In this document: piece after piece, positions 1 through 8,492 of the stretch | Numbering within the stretch: position 1 is the stretch's first letter | Layout: each line of letters opens with the position of its first letter | Origin: Halorhabdus salina | GTDB taxonomy: Archaea > Halobacteriota > Halobacteria > Halobacteriales > Haloarculaceae | Assembly: GCF_013839425.1 (NCBI RefSeq) | Contig: NZ_JACDNP010000002.1 | Span: forward strand, 249,453 to 313,452 | Direction of reading: 5' to 3' | DNA length: 64,000 bases | Notes under the pieces: model-generated | What the model saw: only the letters and a program-made list of their open reading frames with translations | What the model was told of the DNA's origin: nothing | The model's database searches: none | Position numbers and translations under genes: made by a program

Positions 1-2
1 GG

Positions 3-149
3 GGTCATAGTCTTCCCCCCGACAAGGAGGTGGTTAGAAGATTCATTCAATATCAAGATGAGCCGATGGCTCGTGGTGGTAACATTCGTTCTATTACAGA
101 TTATTGGTGGGGCACTGATGGGGCCATGATCGATCCGAGGTATCGGTAA
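3..149 (+). CDS. C-terminal fragment of an unidentified protein, cut by the window start
   Basis: An open frame runs in from the left edge and stops at 147-149, giving about 48 residues ending in DPRYR. The other two forward frames are less convincing: one is broken twice in the first 40 bases. It converges with the primase-polymerase gene, leaving only four bases between the two stops. The residues include RRFIQYQDEP and ITDYWWGTDG, which I do not recognise. AT-richness matches the neighbouring element genes, so it probably belongs to the same integrated element. The start lies outside the window. Confidence 0.45.
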   Translation, partial: GHSLPPDKEVVRRFIQYQDEPMARGGNIRSITDYWWGTDGAMIDPRYR

Positions 150-153
150 TTAA

Positions 154-1581
154 CTAGCGATACACGTAGTTTTGCCTCTGCTCAGCAACGTCTGCTAATG
201 TGTTGAACTTCTCCTCGAGCATCTCATCAATCATCACAAGGTCGCTGGATAGATCGGTTCGAAGTTCCCAATTGATCCCCTCGTTCCCACCACGATTTTT
301 CTTAGTAAGATATCCAGCCTGACGGAGAATACGCAAGACCTTGCGAACTTGTTGTTCTCCAACACTGTCCTCTACCTCAAAGTGATCCTGCTCTTGGTAT
401 TTGCGGGTCAGCGCTTCAGAGACTCTTGACGCAGTAAATGGTGCCCCCTCTCCGATTCGGAAAGCAATCACTTCCAATATATCAGACGCCTTCTCATAGA
501 TGACGCCGCTTTGACTATGAGTGAGGGATTGTGGCCTTCCAACACCGGGATCCTCTGGGAGATATCTCTTTGCACTTGATAAGACGCTCTCCTTGTATGC
601 CTGACCCCGCCCCCTCCACTTTGGAGGGGCAATGTATTCCATCATCGCAACGGTCTCTTCCTTTGAGCCAGTATAGAACCAAATCTTCTGAGCTAATGCC
701 GTCTCAATCTTTGACCGATCTTCCCCATACTCCTGAAGGGTCGTGTTGGGCTCAACAGAGAGTTTCCCTTGCCCCCACCGAAGAAGTGCCTCCCCCTTCC
801 GGTCATTCGCAACACCAATCTTCTGTCGCAGAGTCGTAATATCGGCCTCGGTTGCTCTTTGGACGTTCTTTGGAAGGTCTACCTCCCCGCTTGAACGGGT
901 GGATGTAATCGAGGTTTGGTTTGACTGAGACGATTGGCTAGAGCTAGTTGACGGGTTGAGTTGGGGGTCCGACTTGAGTATTCCAATAAGCTCAGGTACA
1001 GATAGTTCTCTAAGGGGTGCATCGTTCTCGATTTCGTAATATCCCTCCTCTCGATTCTGACACTCGTGCCAGTCCTTATTACACTGCCAGAGCTGGCATC
1101 CTGGACCAACAACGTACTGCTTAGAGAGACGGGTTTCTCCAAAGGATCCTTGAGGATTTTCACTCCCAAACGCCCTCTCAGCGGCTTCTACAGATCTTTC
1201 TGGAACTTTGTAGTATAGATGAGTTCCATTATGCGGAGTTTGGACACGGAACGTATCAAATACCCCTCGATCACGGAGCTCCTCTACGAGTATCGGATTA
1301 GATGAATGTCTATAGCTATCAATATCAAAGACAAGTAGCCCGTCTCCGGCAATAACACCATAATTGAATCCTGCTCGAACCAGACCAGCTTGGCCCCCGT
1401 CAAACCTTAACCATCGGCCCCACATCTCAGCAGGGCTCTTACCCGCACGAGTGAGCCTGACTATCCGGTTCGACAGACTGATCGAAGACTCGCTTAATCT
1501 CTTACAAAGGGTTTTGAATCCACTCAATCGCTCAGCGCTAGCTTTACTTCTCTCGCTACGCTTGGTGTTTTTGCGGCTCAT
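154..1581 (-). CDS. Primase-polymerase (Prim-Pol) domain replication protein of an integrated element
   Basis: 475 residues. The N-terminal third looks like the bifunctional DNA primase/polymerase fold (AEP superfamily). A DxD metal-binding motif sits near residue 87 in LLVFDIDSY, and about 35 residues later THLYYK fits the family's catalytic His motif. The C-terminal part (about residues 365-445) reads as a winged helix, with VRKVLRILRQAGYLTKKN as the recognition and wing region. This combination is typical of replication proteins of archaeal plasmids and integrated elements, where the protein starts replication by making primers. Low GC compared with the core supports foreign origin. The middle, rich in Ser and Thr (about 215-235), is probably a linker. 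The family call is firm; the biological element is inferred. Confidence 0.75.
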   Translation of the reverse strand: MSRKNTKRSERSKASAERLSGFKTLCKRLSESSISLSNRIVRLTRAGKSPAEMWGRWLRFDGGQAGLVRAGFNYGVIAGDGLLVFDIDSYRHSSNPILVEELRDRGVFDTFRVQTPHNGTHLYYKVPERSVEAAERAFGSENPQGSFGETRLSKQYVVGPGCQLWQCNKDWHECQNREEGYYEIENDAPLRELSVPELIGILKSDPQLNPSTSSSQSSQSNQTSITSTRSSGEVDLPKNVQRATEADITTLRQKIGVANDRKGEALLRWGQGKLSVEPNTTLQEYGEDRSKIETALAQKIWFYTGSKEETVAMMEYIAPPKWRGRGQAYKESVLSSAKRYLPEDPGVGRPQSLTHSQSGVIYEKASDILEVIAFRIGEGAPFTASRVSEALTRKYQEQDHFEVEDSVGEQQVRKVLRILRQAGYLTKKNRGGNEGINWELRTDLSSDLVMIDEMLEEKFNTLADVAEQRQNYVYR

Positions 1582-1733
1582 AGCTTTCCATTGTCTTTAG
1601 GACCCGAGGCTCACGCTTAGATAGGGACGATAGACACAAATAAAGAGAGAGCCCGTCAATAATGTCCGGAACGTAATTTTATGATCTATTGATTTTTAGA
1701 TCGCGTAATCCCTCTTTTCTCTTTCCGAAGGTG

Positions 1734-3236
1734 CTAGGAAACTGCTCGTCGGCCTAATGTGAATACTAGTGCGGCTTCAATAATCGCTCCTGTCGCCGAA
1801 GTAACTACCCCTACGGTTTCCGCCTCCGGGGCTAAAGCCATATTTCCGTTTGAGAAGGTGAAGAGACGCCTCATTGAAAAGAGACTAACCCTAATTGCGC
1901 GACCCCAATTGACCTCGCCCGATAGGTCTAAATAAATTACAGAACCCGATTCTGTAGCAATCCCGAAATGCAAGAATAGGGCGGTAGAAATCGCCCAGAC
2001 CACCAATCCAAATTTAATTACCTGTCGGGGGCTCTCTCCATATTTCATGAGGCGCTTTATTGCCGCATAACGAACCCAGGGGAATAGAAGCTTGAGCTGC
2101 TTCCTACGGCACTCTTTTTCACGAATATTATGATAACGGGCAGATTCTGACCCGGGGCTGGCACGATAAGCAGTTTTGATCTCGGAGTAGGTTCCCTGAG
2201 CTGATTGCAGATGTTCAATTTGTTCGGAACTCCCGCGCGCCCACTGATTTAAACGAGCTTTGAGTCTGTAAACGAACCTTATCGGAGCTAACAATCTGAT
2301 ATATATCCACCAGAAGACCCCGCTCATTTGACTTTCAATTGGTGAATCTGGTGGCTCATCATCGTGAGAACGGGCATTTTCCGAGTTTAGAGGCCTGCTG
2401 GATTCAACTCCGAACATAGTGTCATCTGTGGTAATGACTCCGACCCCTCTGATCACCCAATCAGGCTCAGCGAGCCTATCAGCCTGATATTCTGACATCA
2501 ATTTAGTGCCAAGGTCAGTGTTCTCGTCTAGGGTAGCACCTGAGAAACGGGTATCAGTCAACTGTGCCTCTAAGAAATCGGTGGCAGTTATATCTGAGTC
2601 AGAGAATTTTGTCCCATCCAAATCGGCCGCTCGAAATGTACAATCTCTCAGAGTCGCATTTATAAAGCCACAATTGTCCAAATTACTCTGGAAGAATACT
2701 GTGTCAACAATCGTTGCGTCATGGAACTCTGCCCCACTCCCTCGGGCGTAATTCATTCTAGTGCTCGTAAGGGTTGCATCATGGAACGTGGTCTGAGGAA
2801 TCCTGCTTTGAGAAAATTTTGTTTGATTACATGACGCGCCATCAAAGCAGGCTTCTCTCAAATTTGCGTCACCGGAAAAGTCCGCCCGAGTCAGGTCAGT
2901 TTCACTAAAGTCCGCGTCCCGTAATAGGGCACCACTGAAACAGACATCTTCTAAGGTTGAACCACTAAAATTTGCTCCAGGGAGCTTTGCCCCCTCGAAA
3001 TCAAGATCTGAACCATCCTCGATATCGAAAAGCTGAACATTTGGGATTGGTTGATCATGCTCAGCTATTGCTTCATTTATTTTGTCGTGGGGCTTATCGG
3101 AAACCTCGGCATGCAGAATACAGTAATTCTCTTCAGATTCCTCCCAAGGAGATAGGCCACATTGTCTATTGTACCCATGGCTTGTATCCCGTGTTGCGGG
3201 GGAGAATGCACACGGAGGGCCATTGGGAATTGACAT
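1734..3236 (-). CDS. Pentapeptide-repeat protein with a pore-like two-helix C-terminal membrane domain
   Basis: 500 residues. The first 45 carry spaced Cys and His ending in YCILH, a start I know from haloarchaeal pentapeptide proteins and probably a small metal site. From about residue 75 to 245 come A(D/N)(L/F)xx pentapeptide repeats (for example DADFSETDLTRADF), which fold as a right-handed beta helix. The last 130 residues have two membrane segments around a re-entrant-looking stretch, laid out like a two-TM cation channel, but the usual TxGYG filter is not visible. It is transcribed away from the two-gene unit at 3344. A ligand-sensing channel or membrane effector is possible; the role is inferred. 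Confidence 0.65.
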   Translation of the reverse strand: MSIPNGPPCAFSPATRDTSHGYNRQCGLSPWEESEENYCILHAEVSDKPHDKINEAIAEHDQPIPNVQLFDIEDGSDLDFEGAKLPGANFSGSTLEDVCFSGALLRDADFSETDLTRADFSGDANLREACFDGASCNQTKFSQSRIPQTTFHDATLTSTRMNYARGSGAEFHDATIVDTVFFQSNLDNCGFINATLRDCTFRAADLDGTKFSDSDITATDFLEAQLTDTRFSGATLDENTDLGTKLMSEYQADRLAEPDWVIRGVGVITTDDTMFGVESSRPLNSENARSHDDEPPDSPIESQMSGVFWWIYIRLLAPIRFVYRLKARLNQWARGSSEQIEHLQSAQGTYSEIKTAYRASPGSESARYHNIREKECRRKQLKLLFPWVRYAAIKRLMKYGESPRQVIKFGLVVWAISTALFLHFGIATESGSVIYLDLSGEVNWGRAIRVSLFSMRRLFTFSNGNMALAPEAETVGVVTSATGAIIEAALVFTLGRRAVS

Positions 3237-3312
3237 CTCTTATCTACCCGAAAACAACCCCATCCTCCTAAACCCCTACCTTGGGAGATTATTTTCTAGC
3301 ACTCGCTACCAA

Positions 3313-3320
3313 CTTTAATA
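3313..3320 (+). promoter_or_regulatory. TATA box of the two-gene unit
   Basis: The AT-rich stretch CTTTAATA lies about 27 bases before the ATG at 3344. That is the spacing expected for a leaderless haloarchaeal transcript and favours this ATG over the TTG 12 bases upstream. Confidence 0.5.
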
Positions 3321-3343
3321 TGGTCGCATGATTGATTAGTCTC

Positions 3344-4522
3344 ATGGCCGTCTTCGAGGTTCCGAAGGAGCAACCTGAGGATGAAACCTATCCTGATGAA
3401 GCGATACGATCATCGTTTGATGATATCGAGGAATTCAACGAATACCTCACGTCGTACTACTTCCGGAATATAGATTCTGCTGACTTGCACCTAGTTCCCG
3501 GCGTAACCCAGCTTAGTAGCGATGAATTTGTGGAAAAGCTAGGTCGTCGGGAATGGCATATTGATGAAGAGTATGGGAGTGTAAAACGGATTAGCCACGA
3601 CCCATACGGGGAGGGGGGCCATGCCGGGGCATATTTTGCCAGAGATGACGATTCTGGATATTTCATACTTTACACCAATGAGCCCAAGCGAAAATACGTT
3701 GATAAGGTCATCATCTCAGATCTAAGAGTAACGTATCAGACTAACCGACTTCATGCTCCAGCCTATAGAATTGAAGATCTCGTAAATGATCTCACGACTG
3801 CTGATGATGACACCCCTCCAGCTGATGTCCCGTATGCTGACCAAGTTCATTTAAAGCGGTCTGAACGCTCTGAAATCAAATCTCAGAGGGACACGGATAA
3901 CAAGAGGACAATAAGTTACTGGGGCGACGATGCTGCTTCCATTGTGACTGAATTCCGGCGCGAATTTGGGGTTTTAGTAGATTCCATCAAGCTGAGATTT
4001 CCTGACTCAACAACTCCAACAGACCAATTGGTTTTCAAAATTGGCAGGAGTGGTGTATTAAAACTCATAAGGGGAGATTTGAACGATATGTTGGAAAAAG
4101 TAAATCCGATAATCGAGCAGACGCTCGACGTAAAGAGAGCGTATGATGATACGGAAACAGATCGAATCGAACTTGCTGGGACTGATACTGAGATCTCACA
4201 ATCCAGTCCTGCTTTGATCACTCCCGGAGACGAAGACCGATTCACGAAGGATGGGATCCAGGCATCACTCGATGCTCTCGGTAGCAAGAGCTTCATCCCG
4301 ATTGACACATATATTGAAACTGATCCATTATATTATAATACGACAATCTACCATGTCGGTAAGAGAATCTACTTCGATATCAGGGGCGATGGAGGTGCAC
4401 TCCGGATTTTCCCACGTGCCGGCGAAGAAGAGCTCAAGACTTTCTTCGGGGTTCTTGAGGCGGTTCAGAAAAACGCAATCAGCAGCGCTGAGACCCACTC
4501 CGTAACGGAGGTTGGTCAGTAA
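3344..4522 (+). CDS. Unknown protein, first gene of a coupled pair
   Basis: 392 residues, acidic and soluble, with no signal peptide or membrane segment. I do not recognise a family. The N-terminal 130 residues are rich in aromatics (EYLTSYYFRN, GAYFARDDDSGYFILY) and look like an alpha/beta domain. A charged linker lies at about 155-195. The centre has a VFKIGRSGVLKLIRGDL segment, and the end has a second beta-rich part (IYHVGKRIYFDIRG). The stop is followed after one base by the ATG of the next gene, so the two are co-transcribed and probably act together. The start is set by the TATA box at 3313. Low GC and position put it in the integrated element. A defence or element-maintenance role is possible but not shown. 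Confidence 0.6.
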   Translation: MAVFEVPKEQPEDETYPDEAIRSSFDDIEEFNEYLTSYYFRNIDSADLHLVPGVTQLSSDEFVEKLGRREWHIDEEYGSVKRISHDPYGEGGHAGAYFARDDDSGYFILYTNEPKRKYVDKVIISDLRVTYQTNRLHAPAYRIEDLVNDLTTADDDTPPADVPYADQVHLKRSERSEIKSQRDTDNKRTISYWGDDAASIVTEFRREFGVLVDSIKLRFPDSTTPTDQLVFKIGRSGVLKLIRGDLNDMLEKVNPIIEQTLDVKRAYDDTETDRIELAGTDTEISQSSPALITPGDEDRFTKDGIQASLDALGSKSFIPIDTYIETDPLYYNTTIYHVGKRIYFDIRGDGGALRIFPRAGEEELKTFFGVLEAVQKNAISSAETHSVTEVGQ

Positions 4523-4523
4523 G

Positions 4524-5630
4524 ATGAATGTTCAAGGTGCTGCCCACGGCTGGAAAGAGGCGAAATCCGAATTTGAGGAGGAAGTATCTAACCCAGAGGA
4601 GGAATTGGCCACTGATGACATTGAAGACTTAGACGAAGATAGTGACCGCATATCTCAGAAAATAGACGAATTTGAAGATGAGATCTCACTGTATGACCGT
4701 CGTTTCAACCTACGTGCTACCTTGACCTCTGCGTTTGAACACGGTGGAAAATTGTATTCCGAATGTGATTGGGAGCTGATTGAATCACTATCTTTCACAC
4801 ATCACGAATCGGGGCCTGCAGACCTCTTTGTTGCTCATAGCAACACCCACGGCACGATTATTCTGCTTGCTCTTGTCAAGGAAGAGAATACGACTGATAC
4901 GTACCACCGAATTCAGGACCTATGCGAGTATGTCGACGAGGAATTAGATAGCGTCCAAGATGAACTCTCAGTGGAAATTGATGAAGACAACATCGAGGGC
5001 GCTATAGCGACTACAGGGGTCAGCCCAGAGGCTGTGGCAGGCGAAATGGGGCAACTCAACGGGGAGAGCCCTGTTTCAGTTTGGGAACTTGAGAGCGGAA
5101 ACGATCAAAAAATCACCGTAATTGAGGATGTTGACGGGGTCAGCTGGTCCGGTCATACTCCGAACGGCACTCTCGGAAACTTATTGTCTGAAGGACAGGA
5201 AGTTGCCAATACTAAGCAACTGGGTATCAATATCTTCTACGATTCCCATCACCACCAACTGATACGTCATTTGCCCGCCTTCTTGCACAATAAACACTTC
5301 CATGATGATCGGAAGAATTTCTATTTCGATAAAGACGAGCTCATCCAATTCTTGCTACAAACAAAGGGTGATGTGAATCGTAACAGTGCCGGACCGCGTG
5401 CGAAGAACCTTATCGAGTGGTGGAGTCATGTCGGTATAATCACCGATGCATCGGATCCAGAAAATTACAGTGACGACGTAGACGTGTACTCTCTTCCAAT
5501 TAGTGTATTAACTGAAGAAAACATTGAGGGGCTGGTTACTAACTACAAGAAGAAAGTAGCGAGAACTCTCCTAAAGAAGGGAGTCCATGAGTCCATGGGA
5601 GAACCTCAGAACCCATCTGCGGAAAGTTAA
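4524..5630 (+). CDS. Unknown protein, second gene of the pair; possible nuclease-like N-terminus and helical C-terminus
   Basis: 368 residues, very acidic, soluble. Residues 1-55 are almost entirely charged and probably a coiled coil or disordered. Around residues 60-115, SECDWELIESL followed by GPADLFVAHSN and IILLALVKEE recalls the beta-strand order of PD-(D/E)xK nucleases (acidic residue, then E/V-x-K), but the catalytic triad is not clear. The last 120 residues look helical, possibly a winged helix (KNLIEWWSHVGIITDA). Translation is coupled to the preceding gene. No family is recognised by eye; the nuclease idea is a weak inference that a fold search could settle. Confidence 0.6.
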   Translation: MNVQGAAHGWKEAKSEFEEEVSNPEEELATDDIEDLDEDSDRISQKIDEFEDEISLYDRRFNLRATLTSAFEHGGKLYSECDWELIESLSFTHHESGPADLFVAHSNTHGTIILLALVKEENTTDTYHRIQDLCEYVDEELDSVQDELSVEIDEDNIEGAIATTGVSPEAVAGEMGQLNGESPVSVWELESGNDQKITVIEDVDGVSWSGHTPNGTLGNLLSEGQEVANTKQLGINIFYDSHHHQLIRHLPAFLHNKHFHDDRKNFYFDKDELIQFLLQTKGDVNRNSAGPRAKNLIEWWSHVGIITDASDPENYSDDVDVYSLPISVLTEENIEGLVTNYKKKVARTLLKKGVHESMGEPQNPSAES

Positions 5631-5765
5631 GTTTCCTAAGCTGGTTGCTGGTCCTTCTTAGAAGGCTTAATTAGTGCTCTCCAGGTATTCGTAGGAGAAT
5701 ACCAAAATGAATCGTTCGTGGTCTAACCGGCTGTTTGTACAACCGATGCTTAGGTGGTCGTAGTT
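5631..5765. promoter_or_regulatory. Edge of the AT-rich element: two inverted repeats and a palindrome before the RHH gene
   Basis: CCTTCTTAGAAGG (near 5653) is a perfect short palindrome after the unknown pair and could end transcription. GGTATTC and GAATACC form arms around a six-base loop near 5683-5702. TTGTACAA at 5735-5742 is a palindrome just before the ribbon-helix-helix gene and is a reasonable operator for that dimeric regulator. Base composition changes to GC-rich immediately downstream, so the boundary of the integrated element lies here. No tRNA is visible at the junction. Confidence 0.4.
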
Positions 5766-5942
5766 ATGCCCAAGATAAGCGTCGAGGTGCCCGCGGAGTT
5801 ACTCACCGACCTCGATGATCACGTCGGCGAAGACGGAAAGTTCGTGAACCGTAGCGAGGCGATCCGGGCGTCAGTCCGGAAGACGCTGGATCTCCTCGAC
5901 GAAATCGATCAGCGACACGGGAGGGTCGAGAATGAACACTAA
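5766..5942 (+). CDS. Ribbon-helix-helix (CopG/Arc-type) regulator
   Basis: 58 residues from the ATG at 5766; an in-frame GTG 12 bases upstream is less likely. The N-terminal strand KISVEVPAELL, a turn, then the helices NRSEAIRASVRKTLDLL give the whole RHH fold, which binds DNA as a dimer through the paired strand. The last 11 bases overlap the start of the transporter gene in another frame, so the pair is translationally coupled. The natural inference is that this protein regulates the transporter and itself, perhaps through the palindrome at 5735. Confidence 0.8.
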   Translation: MPKISVEVPAELLTDLDDHVGEDGKFVNRSEAIRASVRKTLDLLDEIDQRHGRVENEH

Positions 5943-6636
5943 CCAGGAGACGGTATCGATCCCGCTGCCGCAACTCGGTCTGATCGCGGTGTTCGTCACC
6001 GCATTAGTCACCTCCCAGGTTACCGCGAGCAAAGTCATTGGGATCGAGTTGCCGGTCTCGTTGCCATTCGTCGAGTCGATGATACTCGTTCCCGCAGCGG
6101 CGTTTGCCTATGCGGTGACGTTCTTCGCCTCCGATTGTTATGCCGAACTGTACGGCCGGCAGGACGCGACCCGGCTGGTCAACGTCGCCTTCGCAATGAA
6201 CCTCGTCTTGCTCGGTCTCGTCTGGCTGGCCATCGAAGCACCCATCTTCGCCAATTCGCCGGTCGACCAGTCGGCATTCTCGGACGTGCTCGGGTCCAGC
6301 ACGGGCATCGTCGTCGGGAGCATGCTCGCCTATCTCGTCAGCCAGAATCTGGATGTCTTTACCTTCCACTGGCTTCGGGACCGCACCGACGGGCAGCTGT
6401 TGTGGGTACGTAATCTCGGCTCGACGCTGACCAGCCAGGCGGTCGACACGGTGATCTTCATCACCATCGCGTTCATCGTCTTCAAGGGCGTGGCGTTGGG
6501 CGATGCACTCGGGTTGATCGTCGGCCAGTACCTGATCAAACTCGGCGTCGCGCTATTTGACACGCCCTTCGTCTATGCCGTCGTCGGATTCGTCCGGCGT
6601 CGCGACCGCTCGCCCTCGCCTGTGATGGGCGACTGA
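5932..6636 (+). CDS. Queuosine/archaeosine precursor transporter (VUT/YhhQ family)
   Basis: 234 residues with about six membrane segments. Family features are the early Q-V-T-A-S-K stretch in TSQVTASKVIGI, the SDCYAELYGR motif and the Q-N-L-D-V-F helix. Bacterial members import preQ0/preQ1 for queuosine. In Archaea the equivalent use would be salvage of preQ0 for archaeosine at tRNA position 15. The gene overlaps the RHH gene by 11 bases and uses its own ATG. The family assignment is strong; the exact substrate is inferred. Confidence 0.85.
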   Translation: MNTNQETVSIPLPQLGLIAVFVTALVTSQVTASKVIGIELPVSLPFVESMILVPAAAFAYAVTFFASDCYAELYGRQDATRLVNVAFAMNLVLLGLVWLAIEAPIFANSPVDQSAFSDVLGSSTGIVVGSMLAYLVSQNLDVFTFHWLRDRTDGQLLWVRNLGSTLTSQAVDTVIFITIAFIVFKGVALGDALGLIVGQYLIKLGVALFDTPFVYAVVGFVRRRDRSPSPVMGD

Positions 6637-6676
6637 TCGATCGACGCGCTCACGTGACTGAGCGGTCGCGTTCTGG

Positions 6677-7450
6677 TTACGTATCGACTGGATGGGCAAA
6701 GGCGTAGCGCGGTTTGACGTCGTCGACCCGGACCGTCAGCGTCTCGCCTTCGCTGACCCCCGAGACGAACAGCGTGAAGTCCTCGACTTTGGCGATCCCG
6801 TCGCCTTCCTGCCCTTCGTCAACGATGTCGACCTCGACGGTGTCGCCCTCACGAACGGGTGCCGTCAGGCGGCTCTTGCCGACGAGATAGAGTTCCGAGG
6901 AGGAATCCCGCGAGGCATCCGGACGCACCTCACGGACATACTCGAACTCCGCCTCGATATCGTCTGTCAGGTCGTCCAGATCGCGGCCGTCGAAAACCTT
7001 CACCGCGAGATCGCCACCGGCATCGAGGACGTCTAGTGCCACGTCCAAGGCCTGGCGAGCGAGGTGGACTGACCGGGCGTGATCCAGATCGTACTCGCCG
7101 GTGACGTTCGGGGCCATGTCCGAGAGCACGAGGTTGACCGACCCGACTGATTCGGTGATCGCTTCGATGGTCGAGTCGTCGGTGATGTCGCCACGGATCG
7201 TCTCGACGAGGGCAGCAGGGTCATCCAACGGGTCGATGCGCTGGCGATCGACGCCGACGACGCGGCCGCCCTCGCCGACGCGTTCGGCGGCCACCTGGAG
7301 CCACCCGCCGGGGGCCGCTCCGAGGTCGACGACCGTGCGGTCCTCGCCGAGCAAATCGGCGGTCTCGTCGAGTTGCTGGAGTTTGTAGGCCGAGCGGGCG
7401 CGATAGCCCTCCTGTTTGGCGCGGTTGTAGTACTCGTCTTTGCCGCTCAT
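6677..7450 (-). CDS. rlmE: 23S rRNA 2'-O-methyltransferase RlmE with C-terminal TRAM domain
   Basis: 257 residues from the ATG at 7450, where the protein begins MSGKDEYYNRAKQEG; the open frame extends upstream but is not conserved-looking. It has the FtsJ/RrmJ fold: K in RSAYKLQQLD, the SAM loop VDLGAAPGGWLQVAAE, D in VLSDMAPNVTGEYD and K in LAVKVFDGRDL complete the K-D-K-E type catalytic set. From about residue 195 a TRAM domain (VREGDTVEVDIVDEGQEGDG) would bind RNA, an arrangement usual in haloarchaea. The bacterial enzyme methylates U2552 in the ribosomal A loop. The downstream neighbour converges. Confidence 0.92.
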   Translation of the reverse strand: MSGKDEYYNRAKQEGYRARSAYKLQQLDETADLLGEDRTVVDLGAAPGGWLQVAAERVGEGGRVVGVDRQRIDPLDDPAALVETIRGDITDDSTIEAITESVGSVNLVLSDMAPNVTGEYDLDHARSVHLARQALDVALDVLDAGGDLAVKVFDGRDLDDLTDDIEAEFEYVREVRPDASRDSSSELYLVGKSRLTAPVREGDTVEVDIVDEGQEGDGIAKVEDFTLFVSGVSEGETLTVRVDDVKPRYAFAHPVDT

Positions 7451-7565
7451 GGCACTGTCACCTGGGGTTGTGCGCTGGTCTGTCTCGGTGCTGCAAACGA
7501 AAGTGCGATCATACCGGGAGAGACGCCGTGCAAGCGGAAAGGCACATCGAATGTGGCGTGCGTGT

Positions 7566-7715
7566 CTATTGAAACGATCCCCACAGCGCGTCGAGACCGA
7601 GGGTAACCGCCGACTGGACGGAATCAATCGAGCCCGGGTCACGAAGCCCGACGACCCCGTGCTCCACATCCCGCAACCGGAGTTCTACCCCCTGTTCGAG
7701 CGGCACCAACCGCAT
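7566..7715 (-). CDS. Possible small protein upstream of rlmE
   Basis: 49 residues from the ATG at 7715, ending in LDALWGSF followed by Gln and stop. The run VPLEQGVELRLRDVEHGVVG has a protein-like pattern and haloarchaeal codon choice, better than its complement. It overlaps the beginning of the decayed nucleotidyltransferase on the other strand only slightly. I do not recognise it. It could be a genuine short gene or the tail of a lost one. Confidence 0.35.
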   Translation of the reverse strand: MRLVPLEQGVELRLRDVEHGVVGLRDPGSIDSVQSAVTLGLDALWGSFQ

Positions 7716-8034
7716 CCGCCACGATATTGGCGCTGTCGAAGGCGTCGTCGTGTTCGGTACCGTCGCTCGCGGCCGGGCCGACCGCCAGAGTGACAGGTAC
7801 CTCTGGGTGCTCGCCGACGATCGCGCCGACCAGCACCGCGCCAACGAACTGGCGAAGGAACTCGGGACGGAGCGATTCGACGGCGACCGCTACGAGCTCC
7901 AGATCTTCGTCGAGACGCCTGAATCGGCCCGCGGCCACGCTGGCCGTCTCGAAGACGTGTTCACCGACCCAATCACGCTCGTCGACAGCGAGACGCTCCG
8001 AAATCGCAAGACAGAGGTGTTGCGCGGTGCCTGA
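7711..8034 (+). pseudogene. Decayed MNT-type nucleotidyltransferase
   Basis: The frame reads VVVFGTVARGRADRQSD followed by RYLWVLADD. This matches the nucleotidyltransferase signature GS/T-x-ARG-x(5)-SD-x-D-L-W-V, but the second catalytic Asp is missing (SDRYL where SDxDL is expected). No plausible start codon lies upstream in this frame, so the N-terminus is lost. The C-terminus is intact and overlaps the start of a second broken gene by eight bases, as in haloarchaeal two-gene units of this kind. Loss of the metal-binding Asp together with the missing start argues for a dead gene. Confidence 0.55.
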
Positions 8035-8181
8035 CGAACCAGACGACCTCGACGAGACCGTCGCGCACCCGAGGACGCGTTCCGGGAGCAACTGGGGCGG
8101 CCGGACTACGAGGCGTGGCTCGACCCAAACGATCATGATGCAATTCCCCGCTCGGAGTTGGACGAGCGGAGCGTGTCATAG
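8027..8181 (+). pseudogene. Frameshifted partner of the nucleotidyltransferase remnant
   Basis: A GTG at 8027 opens PDEPDDLDETVA in one frame. From about 8065 the coding sense continues in another frame as APEDAFREQLGRPDYEAWLD and runs to a TAG at 8179-8181. A single indel near 8060 would join them into one acidic protein of roughly 50 residues. It overlaps the preceding remnant by eight bases, so the two formed an operon before decay. The intact protein's function is not known to me. Confidence 0.5.
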
Positions 8182-8297
8182 AATCGTTCGCAGGTGCTCA
8201 GTAACGGGTTTGGGTCTTGGTCTGGATTCGGTCAGCGGTAGTTGCTGGCTCTGAAATTGTAGAAAAGTATATGGATTATGCAGCTGAACGATTGAAC

Positions 8298-8492
8298 GTG
8301 TCAGAACAGCCCTCCACAAGGTCAAATACCCTGGTCAGCACAGAAACCAAGATTACAGCAGTCTTCGTCATACTCGCTCTCGTATTGGTGTACGGCACAA
8401 CAGCTGTGACTGATAAGCAATGGGTTCACTTCGCCGTGCTCATCGGCGTTGGCGTCATCGTCCCGACATTCATCAACGAATGGCGTAACTAA
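8298..8492 (+). CDS. Small two-helix membrane protein
   Basis: 64 residues from the GTG at 8298, beginning MSEQPSTRSNTLVSTETK, with two hydrophobic helices (ITAVFVILALVLVYG and FAVLIGVGVIVPTFI) joined by a short loop. The start is chosen because AAGTATATGG at 8265-8274 is a good TATA box 28 bases upstream, while the upstream ATG at 8271 falls inside that box. No family is recognised. It stands alone between the decayed operon and the PCNA gene. Confidence 0.55.
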   Translation: MSEQPSTRSNTLVSTETKITAVFVILALVLVYGTTAVTDKQWVHFAVLIGVGVIVPTFINEWRN

